Source: Thermofilum uzonense (GTDB lineage: Archaea; Thermoproteota; Thermoprotei; Thermofilales; Thermofilaceae). Taken from it: DNA of 64,000 nucleotides. The position numbers were made by a program, and so were the translations under genes. Under the pieces are notes generated by a model. The model was not told where the DNA came from and did no database searches. It was given only the letters and a program-made list of their open reading frames with translations. The stretch is from assembly GCF_000993805.1 (NCBI RefSeq), contig NZ_CP009961.1, forward strand, positions 986,714 to 1,050,713. The letters are read 5' to 3'. Shown one piece after another: positions 53,169 through 62,960 of the stretch; position 1 is the first letter of the stretch; every line of letters starts with the position of its first letter.

Positions 53169-53617
53169 ACATCTTGGACATCACTATTAGAGAGGCTAGA
53201 CCCGAGGACTTGTTTTACATAGTCGAGTTAGAGGAGAAGACTTTTGGCCCTGACGCCTTTGGGTTTAACCATGTTTTCTACCTTTTCGAGAAATGCCGAG
53301 ACTACTTCCTTATAGCTGACTATAAGGGACTACTGGTTGGCTATATTGTTTCTTGTCGTGAGTCTGAGGAGGAGCTTCATGTTCACAGTATAGCCGTGGT
53401 GGAATGGTTTAGGGGGAAAGGAGTTGGCAGGAGGCTGATGGAGGAGACGATAAACCTTGCTCGCCAGAGAGGTTTAAGGCGTATCAGGCTTGAGGTAAAG
53501 ACTGAGAACGTTGCAGCCATTAAGCTCTACGAGAAGCTCGGCTTTGTAAGGAAGGACATCTTAAGGAATTTCTACGAAGATCGTAGCGATGCGTATGTCT
53601 ATCTGTTAACCCTGTAG
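53165..53617 (+). CDS. GNAT-family N-acetyltransferase (RimI-like)
   Basis: 150 residues with acetyl-CoA loop VVEWFRGKGVGRRLM and the RLEVKTENVAAIKLYEKLGF end typical of RimI/Ard1 enzymes, which acetylate protein N-termini. GTG at 53165 overlaps the preceding stop. Its 3' end overlaps the convergent glycosyltransferase gene by 19 bases. Confidence 0.87.
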   Translation: MNILDITIREARPEDLFYIVELEEKTFGPDAFGFNHVFYLFEKCRDYFLIADYKGLLVGYIVSCRESEEELHVHSIAVVEWFRGKGVGRRLMEETINLARQRGLRRIRLEVKTENVAAIKLYEKLGFVRKDILRNFYEDRSDAYVYLLTL

Positions 53618-55128
53618 TCGAGCTTCTCGAAAAATACCGTTGGCTTCTCCTCGCCTGGTGTTTTAGCTCCATTGTATATTGCGAGGGAAAGGAAGAATAA
53701 GTGCCAAAAAGCCCAGAACAAATTAATTATTATCGCTGCCACTTCGCTCGGGTTACTGGAAGTGTAATACCAGTAGAGGCCACTTACAATTGACAGTAAG
53801 AGGAGTACTAAAAGGACTAGATGGATCACGAGGACTCGAAGGTTCCTCATGCTTTTGCCTTTCGGAGTAACCTTGAATGGTATTCTTCTACCCAGTAGGA
53901 ATGAGATAAAGGCTGCAGTTATACCGGTGAATGCCAGATACTCGTTCGCCTGATGGGCTAGGAAGCCCTTAAAACCGTATTCGAAGCCCCTCATGCTTAG
54001 AACAAATACTGTGACCGAGATAAACATGTAGGGAAAGTAGGCTAAGGCGTAGAGATAAGGATCCATGCGTATGAATGGTTGTTTTAGCAATAGGAAAACG
54101 ATGGGAGCGAGTATCTCGAAGAAAGTAAGTGGTCCTTCTTTTAGCCAATAGAGGAAGCCGGCTATGTAGTCGAAGAAAGCCGCGAAGGATAAATCGCTTC
54201 TTATAATTTTAGGCGTAAGCTTGAAGTAACCGAAGGCCCAGCGATTTTGCTGCTGAATATATGCGGCTGCGTCTTGAGGGGGCTCTCCATACCAAATCAA
54301 TTCTTCGTCATGATAGACTGACTTCCAGCCTTTCGAGTGTATTCTAACCGATATCTCCGCGTCTTCAGTTATGCTGTTCTCGTCGAAGTATCCGGCCTCC
54401 TTTACTGCTTTAACGCGAAAGACTGTTCCCGAACCGAGGGAGAAAGCTGAGATCAGGCTTCTACCCCTCATTATTCTTCTCAGGAAGGGCTCTTGCTGAA
54501 ATTTCGCCCCATAGGCGATAGGGGATCTAAGCTCAGTATATCTCTGGGGTACTTGGACAAATGCGACTTGAGGGTCTTCAAAATATGGGAGAACTTGATC
54601 CAGGAAATCCAGCCTTGGCTTTTGATCAGCATCGAATATGACGAATAAATCGTATTTATCTCCGAAAAGCTTCAATGCGTTGTTTATCGCTCCAGCTTTA
54701 AAACCTCGCCGTTCCTTACGGTGAACATATATTATTCCATGCTCTTCACAGAACTTCTTAAGCTCCTCTACTATCATCTGATTTGTAGAGTCGTCTAGTA
54801 GGTAAACATCGCCTCGCCCCCTGAGAGCAGCTTTTGCCGAGAGGAGCGTCTCCTTTATTATTTTCGGATCCTCGTTGAAGCTCGTTACAAAGACTGCAAT
54901 TCTTAGGCTTGTAGGACCACCTATAAACCTTGGCGAATACCTGAATGAGCGCAGGTATACAACGAAATATTGAAGAAAAACAAGGAAGCCTGTCACTGTT
55001 GTTAACCAAATGGCATAGTTTAACCATATGAAGATGAGAGAAGAAAGAGTAAACCATGTTAGTAAAGCTGCCGAAAGAAATGGAAGAGCAAAGAAGGCGA
55101 CCTTGAGTAGCTTTACCGACATCATCAT
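53599..55128 (-). CDS. Processive glycosyltransferase, cellulose-synthase-like (GT2)
   Basis: 509 residues: two N-terminal membrane segments, a GT-A domain with FVTSFNEDP, the DxD site FDADQKP, ITEDAEIS and the acceptor motif QQNRWAFG, then five or so membrane segments. The (D,D,D,Q..RW) pattern marks processive polysaccharide synthases. It starts within four bases of the MinD-like ATPase stop, so the two form an operon. Product sugar unknown. Confidence 0.9.
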   Translation of the reverse strand: MMMSVKLLKVAFFALPFLSAALLTWFTLSSLIFIWLNYAIWLTTVTGFLVFLQYFVVYLRSFRYSPRFIGGPTSLRIAVFVTSFNEDPKIIKETLLSAKAALRGRGDVYLLDDSTNQMIVEELKKFCEEHGIIYVHRKERRGFKAGAINNALKLFGDKYDLFVIFDADQKPRLDFLDQVLPYFEDPQVAFVQVPQRYTELRSPIAYGAKFQQEPFLRRIMRGRSLISAFSLGSGTVFRVKAVKEAGYFDENSITEDAEISVRIHSKGWKSVYHDEELIWYGEPPQDAAAYIQQQNRWAFGYFKLTPKIIRSDLSFAAFFDYIAGFLYWLKEGPLTFFEILAPIVFLLLKQPFIRMDPYLYALAYFPYMFISVTVFVLSMRGFEYGFKGFLAHQANEYLAFTGITAAFISFLLGRRIPFKVTPKGKSMRNLRVLVIHLVLLVLLLLSIVSGLYWYYTSSNPSEVAAIIINLFWAFWHLFFLSLAIYNGAKTPGEEKPTVFFEKLDYRVNR

Positions 55129-56474
55129 ACCTTGCTAAATTCTACAAGATAGTTTAGTCCTTCCTGATCGGGGCTTACTTCGAGAGTCATGTCGACGAGT
55201 TCTTCAAGAGGATGGCAATTAGCTCTCTGAGGATTACAAACGACGATTACAGAAGTATTCTCCAGTGTAAATGTTAACTGCACAAGCAGCTCATTCCAGA
55301 ATGATTTAGAAAGTAGGAATAAGTCACATTGTGCTACTATAGGCTCAATGTCGTTTGACAGATAGAATACAATAATGTTCTTTTCAAACTTGTACTTTTT
55401 GACCTCATCGGATATTTCAATCGCGAGTCTTTTAGCGAGCCGTATAGCATCGTCCAGGCTCTTGGCTTTTGATCGCTCGGATAAGAACGAGTAAATTGTT
55501 TTAAAATTGATTATGTTCGGCGTACTCATTGTACTAGTCGCGCTAAAGAGGAAAAGAGAGGACTCCTTGTAGTATTCGCGCACCATGTTCGCGAGTAATC
55601 TTATTGTGTCTTCTGCACCTCCTATGCTTCTTGTCTTTAAGAGGACGTTTACGTTTTGGAAGACGACTTTCTTTAATAAATCTCCCTTCTGGGGGATTAC
55701 GACCTTTTTTGTTAGAGGAGGGCGTTCAAGGTAGTGCGCTAGTTCCATGATTTGGACGGGGACTTTCATATTCTCAAAGTCTTCAAGAGTTTTGGAGAGC
55801 TCGGGCTGATAGGCTAGAACCACGCCTACATGTGAGTCAATTCTCTCCATAAATTCCAGCAGTGTCGAAAAGATCTCGTTATAGCTGAGTACACGCGTAT
55901 CCACCTTGTTTAGAACAGCAACATCGATTCCACTCGTTATATGCTCTTTCTCTTTAAGGATACCGTAATATCTGATGGAAGCCTCAATTGATGGCTTGAC
56001 CGGTTCGCTGACCATTATATACTTTGTTTTTTCGTTGACGTGTTTTCGGTATGTAGATGACTCCCACCCTACTATGGGTTCGAGGGGCGTTGTAGCAGGA
56101 AGGGTGTCCACTATCGTTACATCAAAGTTGCCTTTTTTTAACAATCCAAGATAAGCCTCACTAACATCCTCGATGTTCTTAACTAGATCAATCCTCTCAT
56201 ATTCTACAGGAACACCATCACTAAATATTTTCAAAACTGTAAGAGAGCCATTCCTAAGAGACATATTTACTACAGCCTTTTCAGGAGGTTGCCCCTCCTT
56301 AACGAGTTGTATCAGCCCTAGACCCCTAAGACCGAAAACAGAGCTTATAGTACTTATAACATCCGAATCTACAAGTAGAACCTTCTTACCCTTATAGGCA
56401 AAATGCTTAGCAAGGGAGAGACTGACTGTGGATCCACCTGAGCCCCCTTTCGCGCGTAAAACAACAATCCTCAT
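55125..56474 (-). CDS. MinD/ParA-like ATPase with altered P-loop
   Basis: 449 residues. The start VVLRAKGGSGGSTVSLSLA is a ParA/MinD-type deviant Walker A in which the usual second Lys (GKST) is Gly. Switch II (VDTLPATTPLEPI) and NKVDT are present. The C-terminal 200 residues (from about 250) are not recognised. ATP binding may be weak or absent. Next to a cellulose-synthase-like gene it recalls bacterial BcsQ, a MinD-like protein of cellulose operons. Confidence 0.8.
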   Translation of the reverse strand: MRIVVLRAKGGSGGSTVSLSLAKHFAYKGKKVLLVDSDVISTISSVFGLRGLGLIQLVKEGQPPEKAVVNMSLRNGSLTVLKIFSDGVPVEYERIDLVKNIEDVSEAYLGLLKKGNFDVTIVDTLPATTPLEPIVGWESSTYRKHVNEKTKYIMVSEPVKPSIEASIRYYGILKEKEHITSGIDVAVLNKVDTRVLSYNEIFSTLLEFMERIDSHVGVVLAYQPELSKTLEDFENMKVPVQIMELAHYLERPPLTKKVVIPQKGDLLKKVVFQNVNVLLKTRSIGGAEDTIRLLANMVREYYKESSLFLFSATSTMSTPNIINFKTIYSFLSERSKAKSLDDAIRLAKRLAIEISDEVKKYKFEKNIIVFYLSNDIEPIVAQCDLFLLSKSFWNELLVQLTFTLENTSVIVVCNPQRANCHPLEELVDMTLEVSPDQEGLNYLVEFSKV

Positions 56475-56548
56475 CTATACCTAATTATAATTTCAATATA
56501 TCAAAAGGATAAGCCTTTCGCTTAAATTATAAGACAAATATGCAGGCA

Positions 56549-57997
56549 TCAGTAGCTTTTAGCCACATAGACTATTTGTCGGGCGGGCGCGCCGCACCAG
56601 GCACATTTCCCATAGTCCCCTTCTTTGAAGCTGATCTCTGTGCCCCTTACCTTGCCGCCATCGGTTTTTTCCTTAAGATCCATCGCGCATTCCTCCCTCC
56701 CGCAAAACGGCATCTTGACAAGATAGCCTTCTTTTAGAGCTTTTACAACCTCTTCTGGTGTACGAGCCTCTACCGTGCGACTTTCCATGAATCTCCTAGC
56801 CTTAGTCTTTAGGTTCTCAAGAATACTTTTCTCGAGCTCCTGTATCGTTTCAAGAAGCTTTGCTTCTTCAATTTGCTTCTTTTCCCCAGTGTCTCTACGG
56901 TATATAGTCAGTGTCTTACTCTCCGCTTCCCGACGCCCTATCTCTATCCTCACGGGGACTCCCTTAAGCTCCCAGTCGTTGAACTTCCAGCCCGGAGTGT
57001 ACTCCTCCCGGTCGTCCAAAAAGACACGATACCCTTTCTGTTTTAACATCTCTTCTATACTGTGAGCTTTTTCGAGCACAGACTTCTTGTCTTCCTCTCT
57101 GTAATATATCGGGACTATAACGACCTGTATTGGAGCGACGCTGAAGGGAAGCACTAAACCCTTGTCGTCGCCATGAATAGCTATAAGAGCTGCTGTTATG
57201 CGCCAGACACCAGGTCCGTAACATGTCTGCCATACATGCCTCCTGGTCCCCTCCCTGTCAAGAAAGGTTACATCAAACGCCTTGGCGAATCGTTGTCCAA
57301 GGTCATGTGTAGATGATATCTGCAGGACTCTACCATCGGGCATAAGTGTATCGGCAGCATATGTGTCCTCGGCTCCCGCAAACTTATCCCATGGAGGTCG
57401 CCTAAGGAAGAGGAATGGTATTCCGAGTTTCTCCCAGATAACTTTCCTAGAATTCTCCATGTCTTCCTCAACCTGTCTCAGAGCTTCCTCGTGAGTGGAG
57501 AAGGCACAGTGTGCCTCGATCCAGAGAAACTCTCTCCCTCTAATGAGTGGTCTCGTGTTGCTCTCGTTCCTGTAAACGCTGACGCTCTGGTAGAGCTTTA
57601 AGGGGAGGTCGCGCCAGCTCTGAATCCAGAAGCTATACATGTAGTAAAAGGCCGTCTCCGAGGTTGGACGTAAGGCCAGCCTTCGCTCCAGTTTCTCGTC
57701 ACCAGCCTCCGTAACCCAGAAAACCTCTGGCTTAAAACCCTGCACGTGCTCCTTTTCACGCTCAAAGTTCTCCTCCGGTATCACCAACGGGAATAATACC
57801 GGCTCGTGCCCCGTTTTCTCAAGTTCCTCTTCAAAGAAGCGGTAGATCGCCCTTATTATCCTCATAAGCCATGGCCTGTGTACAACAAATCCCTGAACAT
57901 TGTAGCGGAGATCAACAAGACCCGCTTTAACAAGTACTTGAGAATACCATTCCGAAAAATCCTCACTCTTCTTTACTGTTATACCAAGCGACGACAT
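56549..57997 (-). CDS. proS: Prolyl-tRNA synthetase (archaeal type)
   Basis: 482 residues, class II core (VHRPWLMRIIRAIYRF, LRPTSETAFYYMYSFW, FLWIEAHCAF), an anticodon-binding domain and the archaeal C-terminal zinc domain (CGREECAMD and CAWCGAP), without the bacterial editing insert. It charges tRNA-Pro. Its start region lies beside the tRNA-Thr gene on the same strand. Confidence 0.96.
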   Translation of the reverse strand: MSSLGITVKKSEDFSEWYSQVLVKAGLVDLRYNVQGFVVHRPWLMRIIRAIYRFFEEELEKTGHEPVLFPLVIPEENFEREKEHVQGFKPEVFWVTEAGDEKLERRLALRPTSETAFYYMYSFWIQSWRDLPLKLYQSVSVYRNESNTRPLIRGREFLWIEAHCAFSTHEEALRQVEEDMENSRKVIWEKLGIPFLFLRRPPWDKFAGAEDTYAADTLMPDGRVLQISSTHDLGQRFAKAFDVTFLDREGTRRHVWQTCYGPGVWRITAALIAIHGDDKGLVLPFSVAPIQVVIVPIYYREEDKKSVLEKAHSIEEMLKQKGYRVFLDDREEYTPGWKFNDWELKGVPVRIEIGRREAESKTLTIYRRDTGEKKQIEEAKLLETIQELEKSILENLKTKARRFMESRTVEARTPEEVVKALKEGYLVKMPFCGREECAMDLKEKTDGGKVRGTEISFKEGDYGKCAWCGAPARQIVYVAKSY

Positions 57998-58074
57998 GGC
58001 TTAACCTATAAAGGATCTATAAAGAAATATTTTTCGCAATGCGTTTGATGATACAGAAGTATTCCGTCTAGAAG

Positions 58075-58188
58075 AGCCCCGGCCGGGAATCGAACCCGGG
58101 ACCCCCGCCTCTCTGGATGCCTGAGGGCTAGGTTTACCAGAGCGGTGCTGTCGGCACCTCCAAGTCTACCGGACTGAGCTACCGGGGC
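58075..58188 (-). tRNA. tRNA-Thr (GGU) with two introns
   Basis: A 114-base gene folds to a 74-base tRNA after removing 40 bases. Acceptor GCCCCGG/CCGGGGC with discriminator T, T arm CCGGG-TTCGATT-CCCGG, anticodon stem CCGCT/GGCGG around CTGGTAA (anticodon GGT). Intron 1 (about 58149-58164, 16 bases) splits the D stem GCTC/GAGC. Intron 2 (about 58111-58134, 24 bases) is at the canonical 37/38 site; flanking CTCTGG and CCAGAG can pair for a bulge-helix-bulge. Exact cut points may shift by a base or two. CCA is not encoded. Confidence 0.93.
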
Positions 58189-58267
58189 TGTGATTATATG
58201 AGAAAAACAGGGCAATTTATGGTTTTCGCGGTTTTGACACTGGATCGGGGCTCAGCTCAGGTAAAAA

Positions 58268-59227
58268 CTAGAGGCTAGTAGAAACACCTGTATTTTCAAC
58301 ATTGAGCTTCAAGAGCCTAGGGCTTACTTTTCTCAGTTCCTCTATAATCTTTCCTTCATGATCTCTCTTGCAAAGTATCACCGCGTAACCCCCTCCCCCC
58401 GCACCTGTAAGCTTAGCCCCAAGGGCTCCTGCCTCTCTCGCAGCGTATACTATCTGCTCTAGCTCGATCGTTGAGACACCGATGGCTGAAAGGAGTCCGT
58501 GATTTACATTCATCAAGGCTCCTACAGCCTCCCAGTCTCCCCGCTCCATCATCTTGGCGGCCTCTACAGCAAGCCGACCCGCAGCGTAGTAAATCGGTTC
58601 TAACACAGAGGGAAAAGCATCGTAAAGATCAAGTACACGTTTAACGAGTAGCCCCGTACTTCTTGGTTTCCCGGTATCGGCTAAAATTAACGACACATCC
58701 TTAAAGTCAACGTTGAGTCTCAGGAATCCTTCACTTTTACGATAAGCTATTGCTCCCCCATATGTGGCAATGGTATTGTCTATGCCGCTCGGTCGGCCAT
58801 GGACTATCCTCTCTGCCTCGTAAGCCATCCTTGAAATCTCCTCTAAACGCAAATCCTCGCCCATGGCCTTAGCGGTTGCTGCTATTGTAGCTACGGATAC
58901 TGCGGCCGAACTGCCCATACCCGCTGAAGGAGGAATTTCAGAGTCTATTTCGATGCTAATGCCATGGTAGGCCCCCAGCTTATTTAGAACTGTAAAGGCT
59001 GCATGAGCTACAGGGTATAGAGGGTTTTTATCGTCCGCAGGGGGGAGAGTATACTCACGACTCAATGCCAGATTCCTACTGTAGACTCTTATTGTTTTTT
59101 CTTTCAAAAGAGTAGCTGTTACGTAGGCTCTTAGAGAGACGGCGACCGCTATGGCAGGCTGGTCTTTCACTACGAAGTGTTCTCCGAATAATATTACCTT
59201 GCCTGGCGCGGAAGCTGTAGCTCTCAT
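58268..59227 (-). CDS. mvk: Mevalonate kinase
   Basis: 319 residues, GHMP kinase fold: SAPGKVILFGEHFVV, the ATP loop PSAGMGSSAAVSVA and the C-terminal KLTGAGGGGYAV. It phosphorylates mevalonate from HMG-CoA reductase in isoprenoid lipid synthesis. GTG/ATG start at 59227 precedes the conserved RATASAPGK. It lies 52 bases downstream of trpB on the same strand. Confidence 0.94.
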   Translation of the reverse strand: MRATASAPGKVILFGEHFVVKDQPAIAVAVSLRAYVTATLLKEKTIRVYSRNLALSREYTLPPADDKNPLYPVAHAAFTVLNKLGAYHGISIEIDSEIPPSAGMGSSAAVSVATIAATAKAMGEDLRLEEISRMAYEAERIVHGRPSGIDNTIATYGGAIAYRKSEGFLRLNVDFKDVSLILADTGKPRSTGLLVKRVLDLYDAFPSVLEPIYYAAGRLAVEAAKMMERGDWEAVGALMNVNHGLLSAIGVSTIELEQIVYAAREAGALGAKLTGAGGGGYAVILCKRDHEGKIIEELRKVSPRLLKLNVENTGVSTSL

Positions 59228-59279
59228 AGGAGTTTAATCGGAGATTTGACTAAAAAACCTTACAAAAGACAATAAAAGT

Positions 59280-60659
59280 TTAGGACTGCCCTATAGTAGC
59301 GAGGAAAGCTTTCAGCTTCTGCATGGACTCCTGGACCTTCTCCGCAGGGTATTCATAGGCAGGCAGTTTTCCTTGATGATAATCCGCATAGGCAGCTAGA
59401 TCGAGAAGCCCATGACCGCTTAGATTGAACAGTATGACTTTCTCCTCATTCTTTTGCCTTGCTTCCATAGCAAGATCAATAACAGCCTTTATCGCGTGCG
59501 CACTCTCGGGGGCAGGAACTATGCCCTCTGTCTTAGCGAAGAAATCGGCAGCCTGGAACACTGAAACCTGGTCGTAGGCGACGCTTTTCACTATGTCGTG
59601 TTTCCTGAGAAGGCTTAGAGTTGGGGCAGCTCCATGATACCTGAGGCCTCCGGCGTGAATTGGGGGCGGTATAAAATCGTGGCCTAGCGTATACATTTTT
59701 AGGAGCGGTGTAAGCCCGGCTGTGTCTCCGAAGTCGTATATGTACTCTCCTTTTGTAAGAGAGGGGGCCGCGGTCGGCTCTATAGCCACTAGGCTTACTT
59801 TTTTCGGTGCTTTCCCGTCGTGTACAAGCATGTAGAAGGGGTACGCTAGTCCCCCGAAATTGCTGCCGCCGCCGACACATCCCACCACGTAGTCGGGGAA
59901 GTCGTCTGCGAGCTTCATCTGCTCTATAGCCTCTAGGCCTATAACCGTCTGGTGCATGAGGACGTGGTTGAGAACACTGCCGAGGCTATATTTTGTATTT
60001 TCATGTGTCACAGCGTCCTCTATAGCCTCGCTGATCGCTATTCCAAGGGAGCCTGGGTTTTCGGGATCCTTTGCCAGTACCTCTCTGCCGGTCTTGGTTC
60101 TATCGCTGGGACTCGACAATACCTCGGCACCCCAAATCTTCATGAGTATGGCTCGATACGGCTTTTGAAGATAACTGGCTTTGACCATGTAGACGGTTAG
60201 CTTCAGGTTGAAGAGATTTGTTGCAAACGCTAGAGCGCTGCCCCACTGGCCTGCACCTGTCTCGGTTGTAAGTCGCTCTACGCCCTCCCTCATATTGTAA
60301 TAAGCCTGGGCTACAGCTGTGTTAGGCTTGTGGCTTCCTGGAGGACTCACTCCCTCAAACTTAAAGTATATTCTGGCGGGTGTTTTGAGAGCCTTCTCAA
60401 GACGCGTAGCCCTTATAAGAGGGGTAGGTCTCCAAATGCGGTAGACGTCTCGCACTTCTTCAGGTATAGGTATAAATTTCTCTTGAGACACTTCCTGTCT
60501 CACAATCTCCTTGGGAAAGATCGCTTCAAGCTCCTCTGGATTTACTGGTTTGCCCGTAGCCGGGGAGATGGGTGGAGGAAGGGGTTCAGGTAAGTCCGGT
60601 AAGATGTTGTACCATTGTCTGGGTAAGAGGCTTTCATCTAACATGTACTTTTTTGTCAT
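59280..60659 (-). CDS. trpB: Tryptophan synthase beta chain, TrpB2 type
   Basis: 459 residues, longer than TrpB1. PLP lysine in [20 protein letters not shown], and the phosphate-binding [10 protein letters not shown]. The N-terminal extension ([18 protein letters not shown]) marks the TrpB2 subgroup, which can act without TrpA, making Trp from indole and serine or phosphoserine. No other trp gene is adjacent. Confidence 0.94.
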   Translation of the reverse strand: MTKKYMLDESLLPRQWYNILPDLPEPLPPPISPATGKPVNPEELEAIFPKEIVRQEVSQEKFIPIPEEVRDVYRIWRPTPLIRATRLEKALKTPARIYFKFEGVSPPGSHKPNTAVAQAYYNMREGVERLTTETGAGQWGSALAFATNLFNLKLTVYMVKASYLQKPYRAILMKIWGAEVLSSPSDRTKTGREVLAKDPENPGSLGIAISEAIEDAVTHENTKYSLGSVLNHVLMHQTVIGLEAIEQMKLADDFPDYVVGCVGGGSNFGGLAYPFYMLVHDGKAPKKVSLVAIEPTAAPSLTKGEYIYDFGDTAGLTPLLKMYTLGHDFIPPPIHAGGLRYHGAAPTLSLLRKHDIVKSVAYDQVSVFQAADFFAKTEGIVPAPESAHAIKAVIDLAMEARQKNEEKVILFNLSGHGLLDLAAYADYHQGKLPAYEYPAEKVQESMQKLKAFLATIGQS

Positions 60660-60735
60660 TTTTTGTTCACAAGATCACTTTTTTATTCATTATAGTATAT
60701 AAATGTTTCCTCAAAGGAGGATGGGGGAGAGGATA

Positions 60736-60745
60736 TATTATAAAT
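60736..60745 (+). promoter_or_regulatory. TATA-like box for the HTH-ACT gene
   Basis: TATTATAAAT region ends about 24 bases before the GTG at 60769 and supports that start over an upstream ATG in frame. Confidence 0.4.
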
Positions 60746-60768
60746 TTCTGTATTCGCAAGGATTATGC

Positions 60769-61284
60769 GTGGATAAGAAGCTTGTAGAGAAATTTACAGA
60801 GACCGTAAAGGGTCATACGAAAAAACTTGAGGTACTCAAAGTCTTACTAAAGTACGGCTTGAGTGTCCGTGAAAATACTGTAACCTTAGGCGAGAGAATC
60901 AAGGTGCCTTTCAAGTCAATCGCGCTTGAAGCAGGCGTCGATAGGCGAACAGTTATAGAGACTCTCCGAGCTATACGCGAGGATAGTTTCCTCAGAGAGT
61001 TTTTCCGTCGATTGAGACCCGCAGGTCCATCTCTAGTCGAGGTCTCGAAGCTTCTAGGGTATAGGTGTCTTATCGTGGAAACTCACAGAGACCAGCCTGG
61101 CATACTGGCCTGGGTAGCGAACGCACTTGCTGAGAAAAACATAAATATTCTCCAAGTGGTCGCCGAGGATCCAAACATCTATGAGGAGCCGAAACTATAC
61201 GTCGTAGTCTCTTCGAATGTTCCGGGCGAGGTTATCGATAGAATTCTCGAACACCCAGCAATAAAGCGAGTCTCAATTAGCTAA
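60769..61284 (+). CDS. HTH-ACT domain regulator
   Basis: 171 residues. The N-terminal half has a winged-helix pattern (KVPFKSIALEAGVDRRTVIETLRAI); the rest is an ACT domain (YRCLIVETHRDQPGILAWVANALAEKNINIL). ACT domains bind amino acids, and the gene is divergent from trpB, so amino-acid-responsive control of trpB is a reasonable guess. Overlaps the DHH gene by four bases. Confidence 0.82.
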   Translation: MDKKLVEKFTETVKGHTKKLEVLKVLLKYGLSVRENTVTLGERIKVPFKSIALEAGVDRRTVIETLRAIREDSFLREFFRRLRPAGPSLVEVSKLLGYRCLIVETHRDQPGILAWVANALAEKNINILQVVAEDPNIYEEPKLYVVVSSNVPGEVIDRILEHPAIKRVSIS

Positions 61285-62276
61285 CCTTGATTTAGAACCT
61301 CTTGAGCCTTCTCCACTTCGTTGATGATTTGTCTAACCACCTTGTCTGCAATGCCTGCTGGAACTCTCAAGGAGGCGGCGTAGTTGTGTCCACCCCCGCT
61401 TACCCCTAATTCCTCGGAGAAACGTGAGAATAGTTGAGCTAGATTTACGGGAAAACCTGTTGGTGCTCTACCCGTTATCACGACTATGTTTTGACCTATC
61501 CGGAAGAGTATTAAGATAATTTTCCTCTGTGCAGCAGCCTCCTGTGAAGCTATTCTGCCTGAGAACCCATATACTCTAAGGTCTCTTAGATCTATAATGC
61601 GTAAGACAGGTGAGTCATATATTACCCTGTTTTTTACCTCTTTAAGCAGTCTTTGCAGCTTCTCTTCACTTTCTTGAAACCTTAATACCGCCTCTTCAGG
61701 AACAAGTATGCGCTTCTTAACCCAGCTCTCGATTATTTTTTTCCTTAGATCGTCGTCACGAGGCTCTAAGGCGATAGCGCCGGTTAGTATCTCGGCTGCC
61801 GACTCAAGCCCTAACTCCCTTACGCTAGGATCAGGGTTTGGTGTGTCTGTTAGCTCTGCAAGCTTTATTAGTCTTAGAGAGAAGTCTGGGTCGATGGTAA
61901 GCGGTATTAGATTGGCCAGGAGCGAGGCTGTAGATGGGGCGGGTGTGGCCAGGACATTCACACCTGTAGCTGTAATTTTATCTTTATGAAAAATTGTTGA
62001 GGGATGATGATCAATCCATGTTGTTTGCGCGACTCTGGTTAGGAACGAGAGGGCTTGACTAGTTGTTTCCCAGTACTCCTCGTTGAATGCGATGTCAAGA
62101 ATATAGACTTCACCCGAGGTAAAGTGTATTCTTTGAAGGGTGTTATGAAGAGAGAAAGGCTGCGAGAAATATACTTTATACTTCACCCCCTCCTTGTTTT
62201 TGAGATAATATGAAATTATTATAGCTGCGGAGACCATGCCGTCTATGTCGCCGTGAGCTATTATTGTTAGCATCAT
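61281..62276 (-). CDS. DHH-family phosphoesterase
   Basis: 331 residues. Motif I HGDIDGMVSAAI, motif II YILDIAFNE, the DHH motif WIDHHPST and the DHHA1-type substrate loop VSGGGHNYAASLRVP. These enzymes cut small RNA, DNA or cyclic dinucleotides. RecJ-like or nanoRNase activity cannot be decided from sequence alone. Confidence 0.87.
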   Translation of the reverse strand: MMLTIIAHGDIDGMVSAAIIISYYLKNKEGVKYKVYFSQPFSLHNTLQRIHFTSGEVYILDIAFNEEYWETTSQALSFLTRVAQTTWIDHHPSTIFHKDKITATGVNVLATPAPSTASLLANLIPLTIDPDFSLRLIKLAELTDTPNPDPSVRELGLESAAEILTGAIALEPRDDDLRKKIIESWVKKRILVPEEAVLRFQESEEKLQRLLKEVKNRVIYDSPVLRIIDLRDLRVYGFSGRIASQEAAAQRKIILILFRIGQNIVVITGRAPTGFPVNLAQLFSRFSEELGVSGGGHNYAASLRVPAGIADKVVRQIINEVEKAQEVLNQG

Positions 62277-62331
62277 TAAACTCTGAGCTTAAAGTCGCAT
62301 AACAAGTTTAATAACGTTATAGCTAGACAAG

Positions 62332-62913
62332 CTATAAGAGAAGATTTTTCGACCGAAGTTTTAGCGCATAATTGTTTAAGATCTCTTTTACTTGAGGCTC
62401 GGGTAGGCCGAGGTCTTCAGCTACCTTCCCGGTGGTATATCCTAAGGCTAGTTTCGCTAATACAACGCGATGTATCTGGGACTCGTCGATGCCGTAAGCT
62501 AATGCTAAGCGGGCCACTAGAGAAGGATCTACCGCCTTTAAACTCTTTATTTCATTCACTGGAACGGGAGATGAGTAACGTGTAATCTCTTCGAGAGAGA
62601 TTATGGTGACCCAGTCGTCCTCCTTTATATCTGGATAGATTTCCTTCAAGGCATCCAGGAGATCTTCTAGGCTATTAAAACCATCCTTCAAGGCATCATC
62701 CTTTGTGAGCTCCGAGACCCTCGTAAACCTAAGTGATTTTACGCGCGCTTCTCCATATATCTGTCCTCCACTCTCCAGGAAGACCTCATCGCTTTGCGGT
62801 TGAAGAATACCCTTCCTAATGGTGGTAGTTTTTTCACCCCTTAGGATTTTCTCAAGGTACCTTAGTCTAAAGCTCAGTGTTTTCCCGAGCTTACGCGTGG
62901 TGTGACCACTCAT
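62332..62913 (-). CDS. ASCH domain protein with C-terminal helix-turn-helix
   Basis: 193 residues. ASCH (PUA-like) fold: FRLRYLEKILRGEKTTTIRK, YGEARVKSLRFTRVSEL and the end DDWVTIISLEEI. The C-terminal part (residues 130-190) contains LALGYTTGKVAEDLGLPEPQV, a typical HTH. ASCH domains probably bind RNA or modified nucleosides. It follows the Orc1/Cdc6 gene on the same strand. Confidence 0.82.
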   Translation of the reverse strand: MSGHTTRKLGKTLSFRLRYLEKILRGEKTTTIRKGILQPQSDEVFLESGGQIYGEARVKSLRFTRVSELTKDDALKDGFNSLEDLLDALKEIYPDIKEDDWVTIISLEEITRYSSPVPVNEIKSLKAVDPSLVARLALAYGIDESQIHRVVLAKLALGYTTGKVAEDLGLPEPQVKEILNNYALKLRSKNLLL

Positions 62914-62960
62914 CCCGCTTTCATGTAAAAGTTAACGCCAATTAAACTTTTATCACGTAT

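Noticed and set aside
58006-58215. Small frame over the tRNA-Thr gene
   Set aside because: It is translation of the tRNA and its introns.
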